Assembly (NCBI GenBank): GCA_034440515.1
Contig: JAWXCF010000071.1
Location: 1-28,229 of the forward strand
Reading direction: 5' to 3'
From: JAWXCF01 sp034440515
GTDB lineage: Bacteria > Bacteroidota > Bacteroidia > CAILMK01
DNA length: 28,229 bases
Below the pieces are notes generated by a model, which saw only the letters and a program-made list of their open reading frames with translations, made no database searches and was not told the DNA's origin. Below, in pieces: positions 1-7,700 of this stretch; within the stretch, counting starts at the first letter, position 1; the number at the start of each line of letters is the position of its first letter. Position numbers and translations under genes: made by a program.

Positions 1-220
1 AGTGAAATACCTTGCTAAATGGTTTAGGATTTACCTTCGATTCGCTCACAGTTGGGTTAATATTTATGCAAAATTTAAATTTTTTACAAATGTAATTTAG
101 AGTATTTCTAATCAGAGGTATAATATTTTAAATAAACATTATCCTGTAAATAAAAAAATTTGACACTATATCAAAATTGAATGCTTTTTTATTTCTACAT
201 TAGCATTTTGTTTTAATACA

Positions 221-3200
221 ATGAAAACATTTATAACCCTTATTTTTATATTTGCGTCAAGCCTAATCGCAAATACCAAACCAAAAAATATAAAAATAGT
301 TATAGATAAAAACTTTGGATATTTCATTGAAAATGCAGGACAGTTTGGTGGTAAATTTGAAAGTGAGCGCCCAAGTTACTTTTATGAAAATAGAGCTTGT
401 AAACTAGCATTTTATAAAAATTACATTAGCTTCAACTTTACCAGTAATACCCAGACCAAATCAGGCTCAGAATTTTCTTTAAAAGGTAAATATGAGGCTG
501 ATGTTCAGTCAGTATATTTATCGTTAATTGGTATCAATACATCTGCCAACATAATATCATATGATCAAGCAGACTATTTCATAAACTACTATAATCAGTT
601 TGGAAATTTTAAATCAATAAACACCTATAAATCATTAATATATAAGAATATTTATAACAAAATTGATTTGATATTTTTAGCTTCGGACTTAGGTATAAAG
701 TATGAATTTCACGTAAGACCAGGTGGTAAGATAAGCGATATAAAACTACAATGGAAAGGTACTAAAAGCTTAGAGTTATTATCTAATCAAAGTATAAATT
801 ATACGCTGCCAAATGATAAATCTTTTACTGAATCTGCCCCAATATCATACTTAAATAATGGAAAAAGCATTCAGGTCAAGGCATTAAAAAATGATAACAA
901 AATTAGTTATAGTAGTGAACAATACGATAAAAATGCCACCCTAATTATAGACCCAATTCTGAATTGGGCTACCTACTATGGTGGTATAGACTCTGACAAT
1001 GCAACAGGTGTCAGTACCGACAGTGTGGGTAACACCTACCTGTGTGGTGCTACTCTTAGCTCTACCAGCATAGCCTATACGGGTTCCTATCAAAGTTTAA
1101 GGAATGGTAAAGAAGATGGTTATGTGGTGAAATTTAATAAGTCTGGTATTAGATTATGGTCAACTTATTATGGTGCTAGTCTAGACGATGAATTTAACGC
1201 TGTAGTAAGTGATTCTAAAGGAAACGTGTATGTGGCTGCCTATACATTAAATTCTGGTCTGTCTAGCTCTGCTGTACATCAATCATCTTATAACAAATTA
1301 GGTGACGGACTTATCGTAAAATTCAATATAAACGGACAAAGGGTTTGGGCCAGCTATTATGGTGGTGACAACCTAGATAATATTTATGGCATCAGCCTAT
1401 ATAAAGACTTACTATATCTGACTGGAATAACGTACTCTGGCAACAATATAGCCTCGCTAAAGTCATATCAGTCTAACTATGGCACTGCTGGTGATGCATT
1501 TATAGCTTGCTTTGATACCAGTGGATTTAGAAACTGGGGCACATATGTAGGTGGAACGGGGATAGACAAAGCAAATGATGCCACAACAGACTTGAATGGT
1601 AATGTATATATATGTGGTTTTACAGACTCTAAGACAAACTTTTCAAGAAATTCTCAATTTCAATCTAGCCACGCTGGGCAAGAAGATGGGTTTATAGCAA
1701 AATATAACACGACAGGTAAATTAGTGTGGTGTAGCTACTATGGGGGAGAGGCTGCAGATTTATTATATGGAATTGGCTATGATAAAGTGAAAGGTATATA
1801 CGTAAGTGGTCGTACCAAATCTAAAACGGGCATATCAACTTCTGGAGCTTGGCAAACTACATTAGGAGGAGGCTGGGATGCCTATTTGGCAAAGTTTGAT
1901 ACCAGTGGTACTCAAACTTGGTCTAGCTATTTTGGTGGGACAAGTGATGACTATGGCGCAGGAATTACATCAGATGCTAGAGGGTTTATATATACTTCTG
2001 GCAATACTGCAAGTACTAAAAGCATTGCCTACGGTAATGCTTTTAAAAATTACTATTCTGGTAGTATAGATGGATTTCTAGCCAAATGGACAGACAAAGG
2101 GAAACTAATATGGAGTACCTATTACGGTGGTACAGAAAATGACTTTGGTGTGCGAATATCAATGTTGGAACATACCAGACTGTATTTTGCAGGTTATAGT
2201 TTCAGTAGTACCGGCATTTCTAAATCTGGTGGACATCAGTCAACATTTAATGGTTATAATGATGCTTTCTTGGTATCATTTGACAATTTATCCGGAATAG
2301 TTAATGACGCTGCCATTACCAATCTTGACTCTCCAAAAAACAATCAATGTGCTGGACCGCTAGCCACAATAGTAAAATTAAAGAATTACGGAACAGGATA
2401 TTTAGACTCGGTGCAAATATTTTGGAAAGTAAATAAACTAGGTTCTATCAACACTCGTAAATGGAAAGGGAGAATTTCTCCAGATAGTGCAGAAGCTGTA
2501 TCTATCGGATTTGTATTTTATACCGTTGGTAGCGATACACTTAGAGTATGGACTGGAAGTCCTAATGGTGTAACAGATTCATTTGCCTATAACGATACCT
2601 TTTTTGCCTACATTACTACAATTCCTGCACCGAAACCCCAACTGGGAAATGATTTTTCAATATGCCAAGGCAATTTCGTAACCATTGGTCAACCAGCATT
2701 ATCAGGACACAGCTATGTGTGGAATAGTACGGCAGGGCTCAGTTCTAAAAATGCTCAAATAAACATCAATCCAAGCTCTTCGGCAACTTATTACCTTACG
2801 GTAAACAACTTATCTACAGGTTGCATAGGTATGGACTCCATTACTGTGAACGTATTACCCAAACCTAATACTGGTATAATAGATAGATATATAAAAACCT
2901 GTGCAGGTGATCAAGTGATAATTATGGCAGATTCTGTTAATAACACTTTATATCAGTGGGCTGATAGAAAAGGCTTTACCTTAAATAAAAGCAAACTATC
3001 TGTATTTCCTACTATCGAAACGAACTACTACCTTACTATGACGAACTTGACCTCTCAATGTGTGTATTACGATAGTATAACTATAAAGCCCTCGCCCAAA
3101 CCGAGCCGCAACTCTTGGTTTGTTGACAAAATAAATACTCCGACACCTGAATTTTATATTAAGTTGCCAAATCCACTATATGTATATAGGTGGTCATTTA

Positions 3201-3613
3201 GCGATTCACCGCTTGACACCCTAACGGGTACCAGAGTAGCCCATTTATTCCCTAAAAATCAAGTATATAAGGTCAGCTTAATCATCAGCAATTCATCTAA
3301 GTGCGGCACAGTATCAGATTCTATTATTAACATTAGCGTGTCTAGCATCTCCTCATTCAGCTTAACTCAGGCTGATATAAGTGTGTTTCCCAATCCGACA
3401 TTAGAAGTAGCGAATGTCTATATAAATAGTCCGATAAATGTGCGTATTAATTATAATATAATAGATGTTGCAGGCAAAACAGTATTGACTGGTGCGAGCC
3501 ATTTGGTGGTTGGTAATAACCTATTTACCATTAACTTAAGTAAGGCTGGGGCGTATCAACTGGTCATTATGTACGATGGTAAAGTATTAAGCTATCCCAT
3601 AATAAGAAAATAG
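221..3613 (+). CDS. Secreted SBBP beta-propeller protein with T9SS sorting domain
   Basis: A 1130-residue exported protein of unknown exact role, probably surface-attached or released by the type IX secretion system. Residues 1-18 form a signal peptide (MKTFITLIFIFASS). Residues about 30-245 look like the N-terminal domain that precedes SBBP repeats in this family (FIENAGQF near residue 35; I recall the name DUF7948). Seven repeats with a W-(S/T/A)-(S/T)-Y-x-GG core follow, with Trp at 249, 313, 376, 439, 503, 567 and 631, so they form a seven-bladed propeller. Two Ig/PKD-like modules (one with ATYYLTVNN), each with a Cys pair, and a further PKD-like module precede the C-terminal sorting domain (SVFPNP near 1055, ending LSYPIIRK). 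It stands alone: the next gene is a tRNA with its own promoter. SBBP proteins are common in Bacteroidota and few have known ligands. Family assignment is firm; biological role is not. Confidence 0.93.
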   Translation: MKTFITLIFIFASSLIANTKPKNIKIVIDKNFGYFIENAGQFGGKFESERPSYFYENRACKLAFYKNYISFNFTSNTQTKSGSEFSLKGKYEADVQSVYLSLIGINTSANIISYDQADYFINYYNQFGNFKSINTYKSLIYKNIYNKIDLIFLASDLGIKYEFHVRPGGKISDIKLQWKGTKSLELLSNQSINYTLPNDKSFTESAPISYLNNGKSIQVKALKNDNKISYSSEQYDKNATLIIDPILNWATYYGGIDSDNATGVSTDSVGNTYLCGATLSSTSIAYTGSYQSLRNGKEDGYVVKFNKSGIRLWSTYYGASLDDEFNAVVSDSKGNVYVAAYTLNSGLSSSAVHQSSYNKLGDGLIVKFNINGQRVWASYYGGDNLDNIYGISLYKDLLYLTGITYSGNNIASLKSYQSNYGTAGDAFIACFDTSGFRNWGTYVGGTGIDKANDATTDLNGNVYICGFTDSKTNFSRNSQFQSSHAGQEDGFIAKYNTTGKLVWCSYYGGEAADLLYGIGYDKVKGIYVSGRTKSKTGISTSGAWQTTLGGGWDAYLAKFDTSGTQTWSSYFGGTSDDYGAGITSDARGFIYTSGNTASTKSIAYGNAFKNYYSGSIDGFLAKWTDKGKLIWSTYYGGTENDFGVRISMLEHTRLYFAGYSFSSTGISKSGGHQSTFNGYNDAFLVSFDNLSGIVNDAAITNLDSPKNNQCAGPLATIVKLKNYGTGYLDSVQIFWKVNKLGSINTRKWKGRISPDSAEAVSIGFVFYTVGSDTLRVWTGSPNGVTDSFAYNDTFFAYITTIPAPKPQLGNDFSICQGNFVTIGQPALSGHSYVWNSTAGLSSKNAQININPSSSATYYLTVNNLSTGCIGMDSITVNVLPKPNTGIIDRYIKTCAGDQVIIMADSVNNTLYQWADRKGFTLNKSKLSVFPTIETNYYLTMTNLTSQCVYYDSITIKPSPKPSRNSWFVDKINTPTPEFYIKLPNPLYVYRWSFSDSPLDTLTGTRVAHLFPKNQVYKVSLIISNSSKCGTVSDSIINISVSSISSFSLTQADISVFPNPTLEVANVYINSPINVRINYNIIDVAGKTVLTGASHLVVGNNLFTINLSKAGAYQLVIMYDGKVLSYPIIRK
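965..2303 (+). repeat. Seven tandem SBBP blade repeats within the propeller gene
   Basis: The codon for the conserved Trp recurs at 965, 1157, 1346, 1535, 1727, 1919 and 2111, a spacing of 192, 189, 189, 192, 192 and 192 bases (64 or 63 codons). Each unit reads W-S/T-Y-Y/F-GG, then a G-N-V/I-Y strand, then a D-G/A-F/Y-(I/L/V)-(A/V)-K-(F/Y) strand. The DNA copies have diverged, so this is an old protein-level duplication rather than a recent DNA repeat. Confidence 0.88.
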
Positions 3614-3648
3614 AACGTGATAATAAATGATAAAAAGTGCTTAACGGT

Positions 3649-3678
3649 TTGGTAATATTAAATAGAATCATATCTTTG
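3649..3678 (+). promoter_or_regulatory. Bacteroidota sigma-A promoter of the tRNA-Asp gene
   Basis: TTG at 3649-3651, a 19-base spacer, then TATCTTTG at 3671-3678. This matches the Bacteroidota -33/-7 consensus (TTG-N19-TAnnTTTG) at every fixed position. The -7 box ends 26 bases before the tRNA 5' end, leaving a short leader for processing. Confidence 0.82.
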
Positions 3679-3704
3679 CACCACGTTTTTCGTAAAAGAT
3701 AAAC

Positions 3705-3778
3705 GGTCTGGTAGTTCAGTTGGTTAGAATGCCGCCCTGTCACGGCGGAGGTCGCGGGTTCGAGTCCCGTCCAGACCG
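3705..3778 (+). tRNA. tRNA-Asp (anticodon GTC)
   Basis: A full cloverleaf of 74 bases. The acceptor arms GGTCTGG (3705-3711) and CCAGACC (3771-3777) pair completely, with discriminator G at 3778 as expected for tRNA-Asp. The D stem is GTTC/GAAT. The anticodon stem CCGCC/GGCGG encloses the loop CTGTCAC with GTC at 3739-3741. The T arm contains the standard GGTTCGAGTCC. The CCA end is not encoded (CAT follows), so CCA must be added after transcription. The gene stands alone between protein genes. Confidence 0.97.
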
Positions 3779-3792
3779 CATAAAATTTGCAT

Positions 3793-3823
3793 ACCCTTTT
3801 AATCATTTTGAAAGGGTTTTTTT
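3793..3823 (+). terminator. Intrinsic terminator after tRNA-Asp
   Basis: The arms ACCCTTT (3793-3799) and AAAGGGT (3811-3817) form a seven-pair stem with an 11-base loop, followed directly by an unbroken T run (3817-3823). It lies 15 bases after the tRNA 3' end. Confidence 0.8.
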
Positions 3824-3977
3824 ATGTTTTAGTGTAAGGGGTTTAGATCAATTCGTTGACGTCACCAATGTGGATTTAATGGGTTGAAGAGGCTAAAGAA
3901 ATGGAGGGTAGTAAAATTTCATTTACTCTCCCCTACACAAACTCACTCCCATTTCAATTAATAAAGTTTTATCTAAT

Positions 3978-3985
3978 TAATTTTG
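3978..3985 (+). promoter_or_regulatory. Possible -7 box for the M28 peptidase gene
   Basis: TAATTTTG matches TAnnTTTG exactly and ends 22 bases before the ATG at 4008. No TTG lies at the expected distance upstream (only TTTC at 3952-3955), so this is half of a promoter and could be chance in AT-rich DNA. Confidence 0.35.
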
Positions 3986-4007
3986 TCTATTAGTTAGCTT
4001 TACATTT

Positions 4008-5399
4008 ATGTACAAATTTCTGTTTGCAATATTATTATTTCCGTTGCTTATTAATGCTCAGAATAAGGCTGACTCTAGCTTTATTAGGGGATTATATACT
4101 AGGGCATTGGTACAGGGTGATGCCTATAATTGGCTAAAGCAATTAACTGATTTAACCACTGAAAATGGGAATAGACTAAGTGGAAGTCCAGGCGCAACTA
4201 AGGCTGTAGAATGGGGCGCAGAAGTTCTAAAGGATAATCGCTATACTGTTAGTTTACAGTCTGTAATAGTGCCACATTGGGTGCGTGGCGGTAAGGAAGA
4301 ATGCTTTTTATATACATTTGACGAAAAATCTAAGAAAAAAAAGAAAATTCCACTTACTATCACAGCACTCGGCAATAGTATTGGCACACAGGGTAAAACA
4401 CTAAAAGCCAGAATAATAGAAGTAAATACTCGTGACGAAATAGCGAAGCTCGACAGCAACCTAGTCAAGGGAAGTGTCATATTTGTAAATCATAAAATGA
4501 GGGCTGACTTCATTAGTACGTTTGAGGCTTATAGTGAAGCCGTTGGGGAGAGAATATCTGCTGCGACAGTTGCAGGTAAATACGGAGCAATAGCAGTGAT
4601 AGTCAGAAGTATGACCCTAGCCTATGATGATTATCCACACACAGGTACGCTGATATACAGAGACTCAGCCCGTTTAATACCAGCAGCTGCAATTAGTACC
4701 ATAGATGCAGATGTATTAAGCTATTATTTAAAGCTTTATCCAGAATCAGAAGTGACATTAAGTCTAAGTTGTGAGATGTTGCCGATGGTGGAAAGTCACA
4801 ATGTAATAGCCGAGTTAAGGGGTACCACTTACCCTGATGAAATCATAACTATGGGTGGTCACTTAGATGCGTGGGACAAGGGGCAAGGTGCTCACGATGA
4901 CGGCGCTGGTATAGTGCAATCTATACACGCACTGAAACTACTAACTGACAATGGTTGGCTACCAAAACGTACCATTAGGGTAGTATTGTTTATGAATGAG
5001 GAAAATGGCAACTGCGGAGGCAAAGAATATTTAAAGCAAGCCATTATTAAAAAAGAGAAACACTTAGCTGCTATTGAGAGTGATGCTGGTGGTTTTTGCC
5101 CTGTTGCTATTGGCATAGATGCTGGTAATGATACATTTGCGAATTTAGGTGCACACTTGGCACTGTTGAAACCTTATGGTATTGACATAAAAAATGGTGG
5201 CGGCGGCGTTGACATAGGACCTCTTCAAATAATTGGCACAGTAACCTTATCGTTAGAACCAAGTAATCAACGTTACTTTGACTATCACCACGCTGATACT
5301 GATGTGTTTAGTGCCGTAAATAAAAGAGAATTAGAATTGGGCGCTGCAACTATTGCGGCAACAGTCTATATACTGTCAGAATATGGATTCGGTAAATAA
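4008..5399 (+). CDS. Secreted M28 metallopeptidase, carboxypeptidase Q-like
   Basis: A 463-residue exported zinc peptidase, probably a dipeptidase or carboxypeptidase acting on peptides outside the cytoplasm. The signal peptide is residues 1-17 (MYKFLFAILLFPLLINA). A PA-type insert at about 135-250 precedes the catalytic part, the usual order in the carboxypeptidase Q (PGCP) branch of M28. Metal-site motifs are present and in order: GGHLDAWD (H285, D287), GAHDDGAG (D297/D298), MNEENG (E331 general base, E332 ligand), ESDAGG (D359) and DYHHADTD (H428). Length matches the family. No partner gene is nearby: it follows the tRNA terminator, and the next real gene points the other way. All expected catalytic residues are intact, so it should be active; its natural substrate cannot be read from the sequence. 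Confidence 0.92.
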   Translation: MYKFLFAILLFPLLINAQNKADSSFIRGLYTRALVQGDAYNWLKQLTDLTTENGNRLSGSPGATKAVEWGAEVLKDNRYTVSLQSVIVPHWVRGGKEECFLYTFDEKSKKKKKIPLTITALGNSIGTQGKTLKARIIEVNTRDEIAKLDSNLVKGSVIFVNHKMRADFISTFEAYSEAVGERISAATVAGKYGAIAVIVRSMTLAYDDYPHTGTLIYRDSARLIPAAAISTIDADVLSYYLKLYPESEVTLSLSCEMLPMVESHNVIAELRGTTYPDEIITMGGHLDAWDKGQGAHDDGAGIVQSIHALKLLTDNGWLPKRTIRVVLFMNEENGNCGGKEYLKQAIIKKEKHLAAIESDAGGFCPVAIGIDAGNDTFANLGAHLALLKPYGIDIKNGGGGVDIGPLQIIGTVTLSLEPSNQRYFDYHHADTDVFSAVNKRELELGAATIAATVYILSEYGFGK

Positions 5400-5538
5400 A
5401 CAGAATGATTAAGTATAAAGACTATTTTTGAGTTTAGATAGTCACTAAAATTAGTTTTATGAAGTTCTTTATCTAACTTAAAAATGATAAAACGTTGTCT
5501 AAAATTACGCTAATTAGGATATTACTCAATTTAAAATA

Positions 5539-5784
5539 TTGAAGAAAAGAGGGCATAAGAAAACGAAAGGGCTAAATCCATTATGAAAATATTGGCAAGG
5601 TGCAGGTTGGAAAACCTTAGGCGATAACTTTTTTCTGTACTTAACTCTGGTTATCTGCGCTATAGTCTTTAGTATAAACCTGCTGAATAATATTATAGAC
5701 AGAGCTGACGCAACGATTAAAAAGAAGAGCTTGATAAAATTCTTAATCGCAATGAAAATATTTATACTTTTTGCTTTAAGTTAG
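5539..5784 (+). pseudogene. Possible broken gene for a small membrane protein
   Basis: This lies in the 418-base spacer 5400-5817, which otherwise shows nothing. One frame is open from TTG at 5539 to TAG at 5782 apart from a single TGA at 5584. The first part is very basic (KKRGHKKTKG). After the TGA come KYWQGAGWKTLGD, a strong hydrophobic segment (FFLYLTLVICAIVFSINLL), a charged stretch (DRADATIKKK) and a second hydrophobic tail. This would make a plausible protein of about 81 residues if TGA had once been TGG. The part after the stop lacks an early ATG, GTG or TTG. I do not recognise the family. It may equally be a chance hydrophobic frame in AT-rich DNA, so treat it as a weak call. Confidence 0.35.
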
Positions 5785-5817
5785 ACTTATCCTCAAAGTA
5801 TTTTAATAGTTGTTTAT

Positions 5818-6270
5818 CTACTCCAAAATTAACTCCATTTCATACAAATGCATTCCTTCAGTCCAGTGATTGTCTACAGTGAATAGGAGCTTAAAGCCCA
5901 TTTTTTGATAATAAGTATAACTATGTTGCGTCGTCTTGCATATTATTTTCCCACCGACCCCTAGCGTTTTCTTTGCATCTTCTATTCTCATTTTGGTTAG
6001 TACAGTTCCTATCCCTTGGCCCCTTAACTCATTTTGAACCATTCCCCAGCACAAATACCCCTCAGTTAGTTTTTCGTTGTAGGCAATTCCTGCGCCTGCT
6101 ACTACTTTATTGTCTTTTGTTGCAATCCAATACTTATAGCTTTCCTGATTATCAGTAAAAAAACTTTTAAATTCTGACACTTCGTGCTCAGCAAAATATA
6201 TAGGTATATTAGATTGCATAATCGAGACTAAATCGTCCAAATTGTTCACATTAAAGTCAATTATTTCCAT
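5818..6270 (-). CDS. GNAT-family N-acetyltransferase
   Basis: A 150-residue cytoplasmic acetyltransferase of the GNAT fold, transferring acetyl from acetyl-CoA to an unidentified amine. The acetyl-CoA pyrophosphate-binding motif A is clear: R83-GQ-G86-I-G88-T. It is preceded by the central strand GYLCWGMV and followed by a C-terminal block (HSYTYYQKMGFK) that fits motif B, where Tyr often acts as acid. Length is normal for a single-domain GNAT. It starts 6 bases after the ispE stop on the same strand, so the two genes are almost certainly co-transcribed. Nothing in it points to a link with isoprenoid synthesis; the pairing may be only positional. Confidence 0.87.
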   Translation of the reverse strand: MEIIDFNVNNLDDLVSIMQSNIPIYFAEHEVSEFKSFFTDNQESYKYWIATKDNKVVAGAGIAYNEKLTEGYLCWGMVQNELRGQGIGTVLTKMRIEDAKKTLGVGGKIICKTTQHSYTYYQKMGFKLLFTVDNHWTEGMHLYEMELILE

Positions 6271-6276
6271 TCAATT

Positions 6277-7086
6277 TTAATCTAATATCCCTTGCCAAGT
6301 TAGATATTTATTTAGGGACTTATTAATGTTTAGTTTAATAGAACTTAGGGCAAATATGGTGCTGCCAGACCCGGACATTTGACAATAATCAGCTCCAGAA
6401 TTATACAGCTCTTGCTTGATAGTCTGCAATTCTGGAAAATTTGAGAATGCAAAGTCTTCAAAATCATTTCTTAAAATGCTAATCCAATTATTAATGGGTA
6501 CAGTTATAATATCAGTTAATGGAATATCAGTAGGCTGTGGTTTTATATAGGCAAAGGCCTGCCCAGTAGTTATATGTATGCCAGGCATCACCATCGTAAT
6601 ATGTATTCCCTTTAGGTTTAGAGGAATATCTTCTAATATTTCTCCCCTACCTTGTACATACTTTGCACCACTAGTTATAAAATAAGGGCAATCGCTACCT
6701 AATTCAAGTGCTAAAGCCTCAAGTTCAGATTTACCTAAACCCAAGTTGAACAATGAGTTAATAGCAGATATAGTAAATGCACCGTTACTACTTCCGCCAC
6801 CTAAGCCTGCACCCATTGGTATATGCTTTAAAAGTGTTAATTCAACACAAGGAATATCATATCTCTCCAGCATTAATTTATATGCCTTTTGACATAGATT
6901 GTCGTCTGCATTGCCAGGAATTTGTAAACCTTGATATTTTATTTGAAATCTGTCTGATTTATGAATTTCTATACAATCAAAATATTGAACGGGGTAAAAA
7001 ATGCTTTCTAAATTGTGAAATCCATCTGATCTTTTACCAATAATAGATAAACCTAAATTAATTTTTATGTGCGGAAATAATAGCAT
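6277..7086 (-). CDS. ispE: 4-diphosphocytidyl-2-C-methyl-D-erythritol kinase
   Basis: A GHMP-family kinase of the non-mevalonate (MEP) isoprenoid pathway. It phosphorylates the 2-hydroxyl of CDP-methylerythritol with ATP in the cytoplasm. The N-terminal signature HIKINLGL-x4-KR-x-DGFH contains the active-site Lys8. The GHMP glycine loop IPMGAGLGGGSSN is at about 89-101, the catalytic Asp in LGSDCPYF is D132, and the C-terminal motif MSGSGSTIFAL is at about 237-247. At 269 residues it is near the usual length. ATG at 7084-7086 puts the signature at its normal distance from the N terminus. It heads a two-gene leftward operon with the GNAT gene and has a -7-like box upstream. It is the only clear metabolic housekeeping protein gene in the window. 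Confidence 0.96.
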   Translation of the reverse strand: MLLFPHIKINLGLSIIGKRSDGFHNLESIFYPVQYFDCIEIHKSDRFQIKYQGLQIPGNADDNLCQKAYKLMLERYDIPCVELTLLKHIPMGAGLGGGSSNGAFTISAINSLFNLGLGKSELEALALELGSDCPYFITSGAKYVQGRGEILEDIPLNLKGIHITMVMPGIHITTGQAFAYIKPQPTDIPLTDIITVPINNWISILRNDFEDFAFSNFPELQTIKQELYNSGADYCQMSGSGSTIFALSSIKLNINKSLNKYLTWQGILD

Positions 7087-7115
7087 TTATTAAATGTGAT
7101 ACATATCGATTGTTG

Positions 7116-7123
7116 CAAATTTA
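7116..7123 (-). promoter_or_regulatory. Candidate -7 box for ispE
   Basis: Read leftward this is TAAATTTG, an exact TAnnTTTG match ending 29 bases before the ispE start codon. The expected TTG at about -33 is absent, so only half of the promoter is seen. Confidence 0.42.
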
Positions 7124-7283
7124 TATGTGTGAAAGCGACTAAATTATATGAAATTTTAAATAAAAAATTCCTTTATAAAATGTACAAAATTAAGTCAATT
7201 TAGTAGGTTTCTATACAAACTTTTACAAATATGCAACACTTATACATAATATAATTAGATACTTTGAAAATAAATATCTATGT

Positions 7284-7302
7284 AATGTAAAATTTTTACA
7301 TT
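7284..7302. promoter_or_regulatory. Perfect 19-base palindrome, operator-like
   Basis: AATGTAAAA-T-TTTTACATT is a perfect inverted repeat with a single central base. Its core TGTAAA/TTTACA recurs nearby: TTTACA at 7222-7227 and 7332-7337, TGTAAA at 7350-7355 and 7375-7380. It lies in the non-coding part of the 614-base spacer 7087-7700, about 130-150 bases before the XRE relic and about 160 bases from the divergent ispE promoter region. No T run follows, so it is not a terminator. A binding site for a dimeric regulator is the natural reading, but no protein is identified. Confidence 0.45.
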
Positions 7303-7379
7303 GGATTATGTGAATGTACTGCTAGAACAGCTTTACAATTAATAAAAACTGTAAATAAATAAAATCGAGCTTGTTGTAA

Positions 7380-7619
7380 ATAAAAGAAACCACTCCAACA
7401 AAAAGAGATTTAAATAATGGACCTCATCAAAATGAATTAATCATTAAACTGTGTAGTGGGATTAATTAGAATATAGTCAACAATCGAGTAAGCCTGCAAG
7501 AAGTTTTCTCCATTGATAAAATTAGCGAACCTTACCTAAATAGAATAGAAAATGAATGCATCATACCCAGTATGAAAAGCTTTATTAAAGTATCAAGCGC
7601 CTTAGATTTAATTCCATAA
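7380..7619 (+). pseudogene. Relic of an XRE-family helix-turn-helix regulator
   Basis: A remnant of a DNA-binding regulator of the Cro/CI (XRE) type. In one frame, 7434-7466 reads ELIIKLCSGIN, resembling the first helix of XRE domains. A TAG follows at 7467-7469, then the frame stays open to TAA at 7617. The second part contains the recognisable HTH block: VSLQEVFSIDKISEPYLNRI followed by ENECIIPSMKSFIKVSSALD. This parallels the usual LSQEE...S..YLS.IENG.R.PS...L.KIA.ALG pattern in spacing and key residues. No start codon lies in frame upstream to the preceding stop at 7377, so both the 5' end and residue 30 are lost. The frame runs toward the lutA-like gene. No other frame from 7087 to 7700 shows anything gene-like. 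The identification rests on pattern reading by eye. Confidence 0.62.
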
Positions 7620-7700
7620 GAATTTTTTAATAAGATTGAGTAGATTCAAGCCTTTAGCATTTTAGTTTAACTTGATTTAATATACTTAAATTCGCAGTAA

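Noticed and set aside
1..94. Possible start of a leftward gene: GTG at 47-49 opens a frame of 16 codons to the window edge, with CAAATGTA (TACATTTG leftward) at 87-94.
   Set aside because: Only 16 codons are visible, there is no ATG, and no TTG lies at the proper distance for a full promoter. Too little to call a gene.
3567..3806. A leftward frame of 79 codons across the tRNA-Asp region.
   Set aside because: It reads through the tRNA, its promoter and its terminator on the opposite strand; the peptide is an artefact of translating a tRNA.
3903..3933. Imperfect stem-loop before the M28 gene (GTAAA/TTTAC plus partly pairing GGAGGG and CTCTCCCC).
   Set aside because: Mismatches interrupt the outer stem and no T run follows. 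It also covers a 30-codon frame from ATG 3901 that shows no protein-like features.
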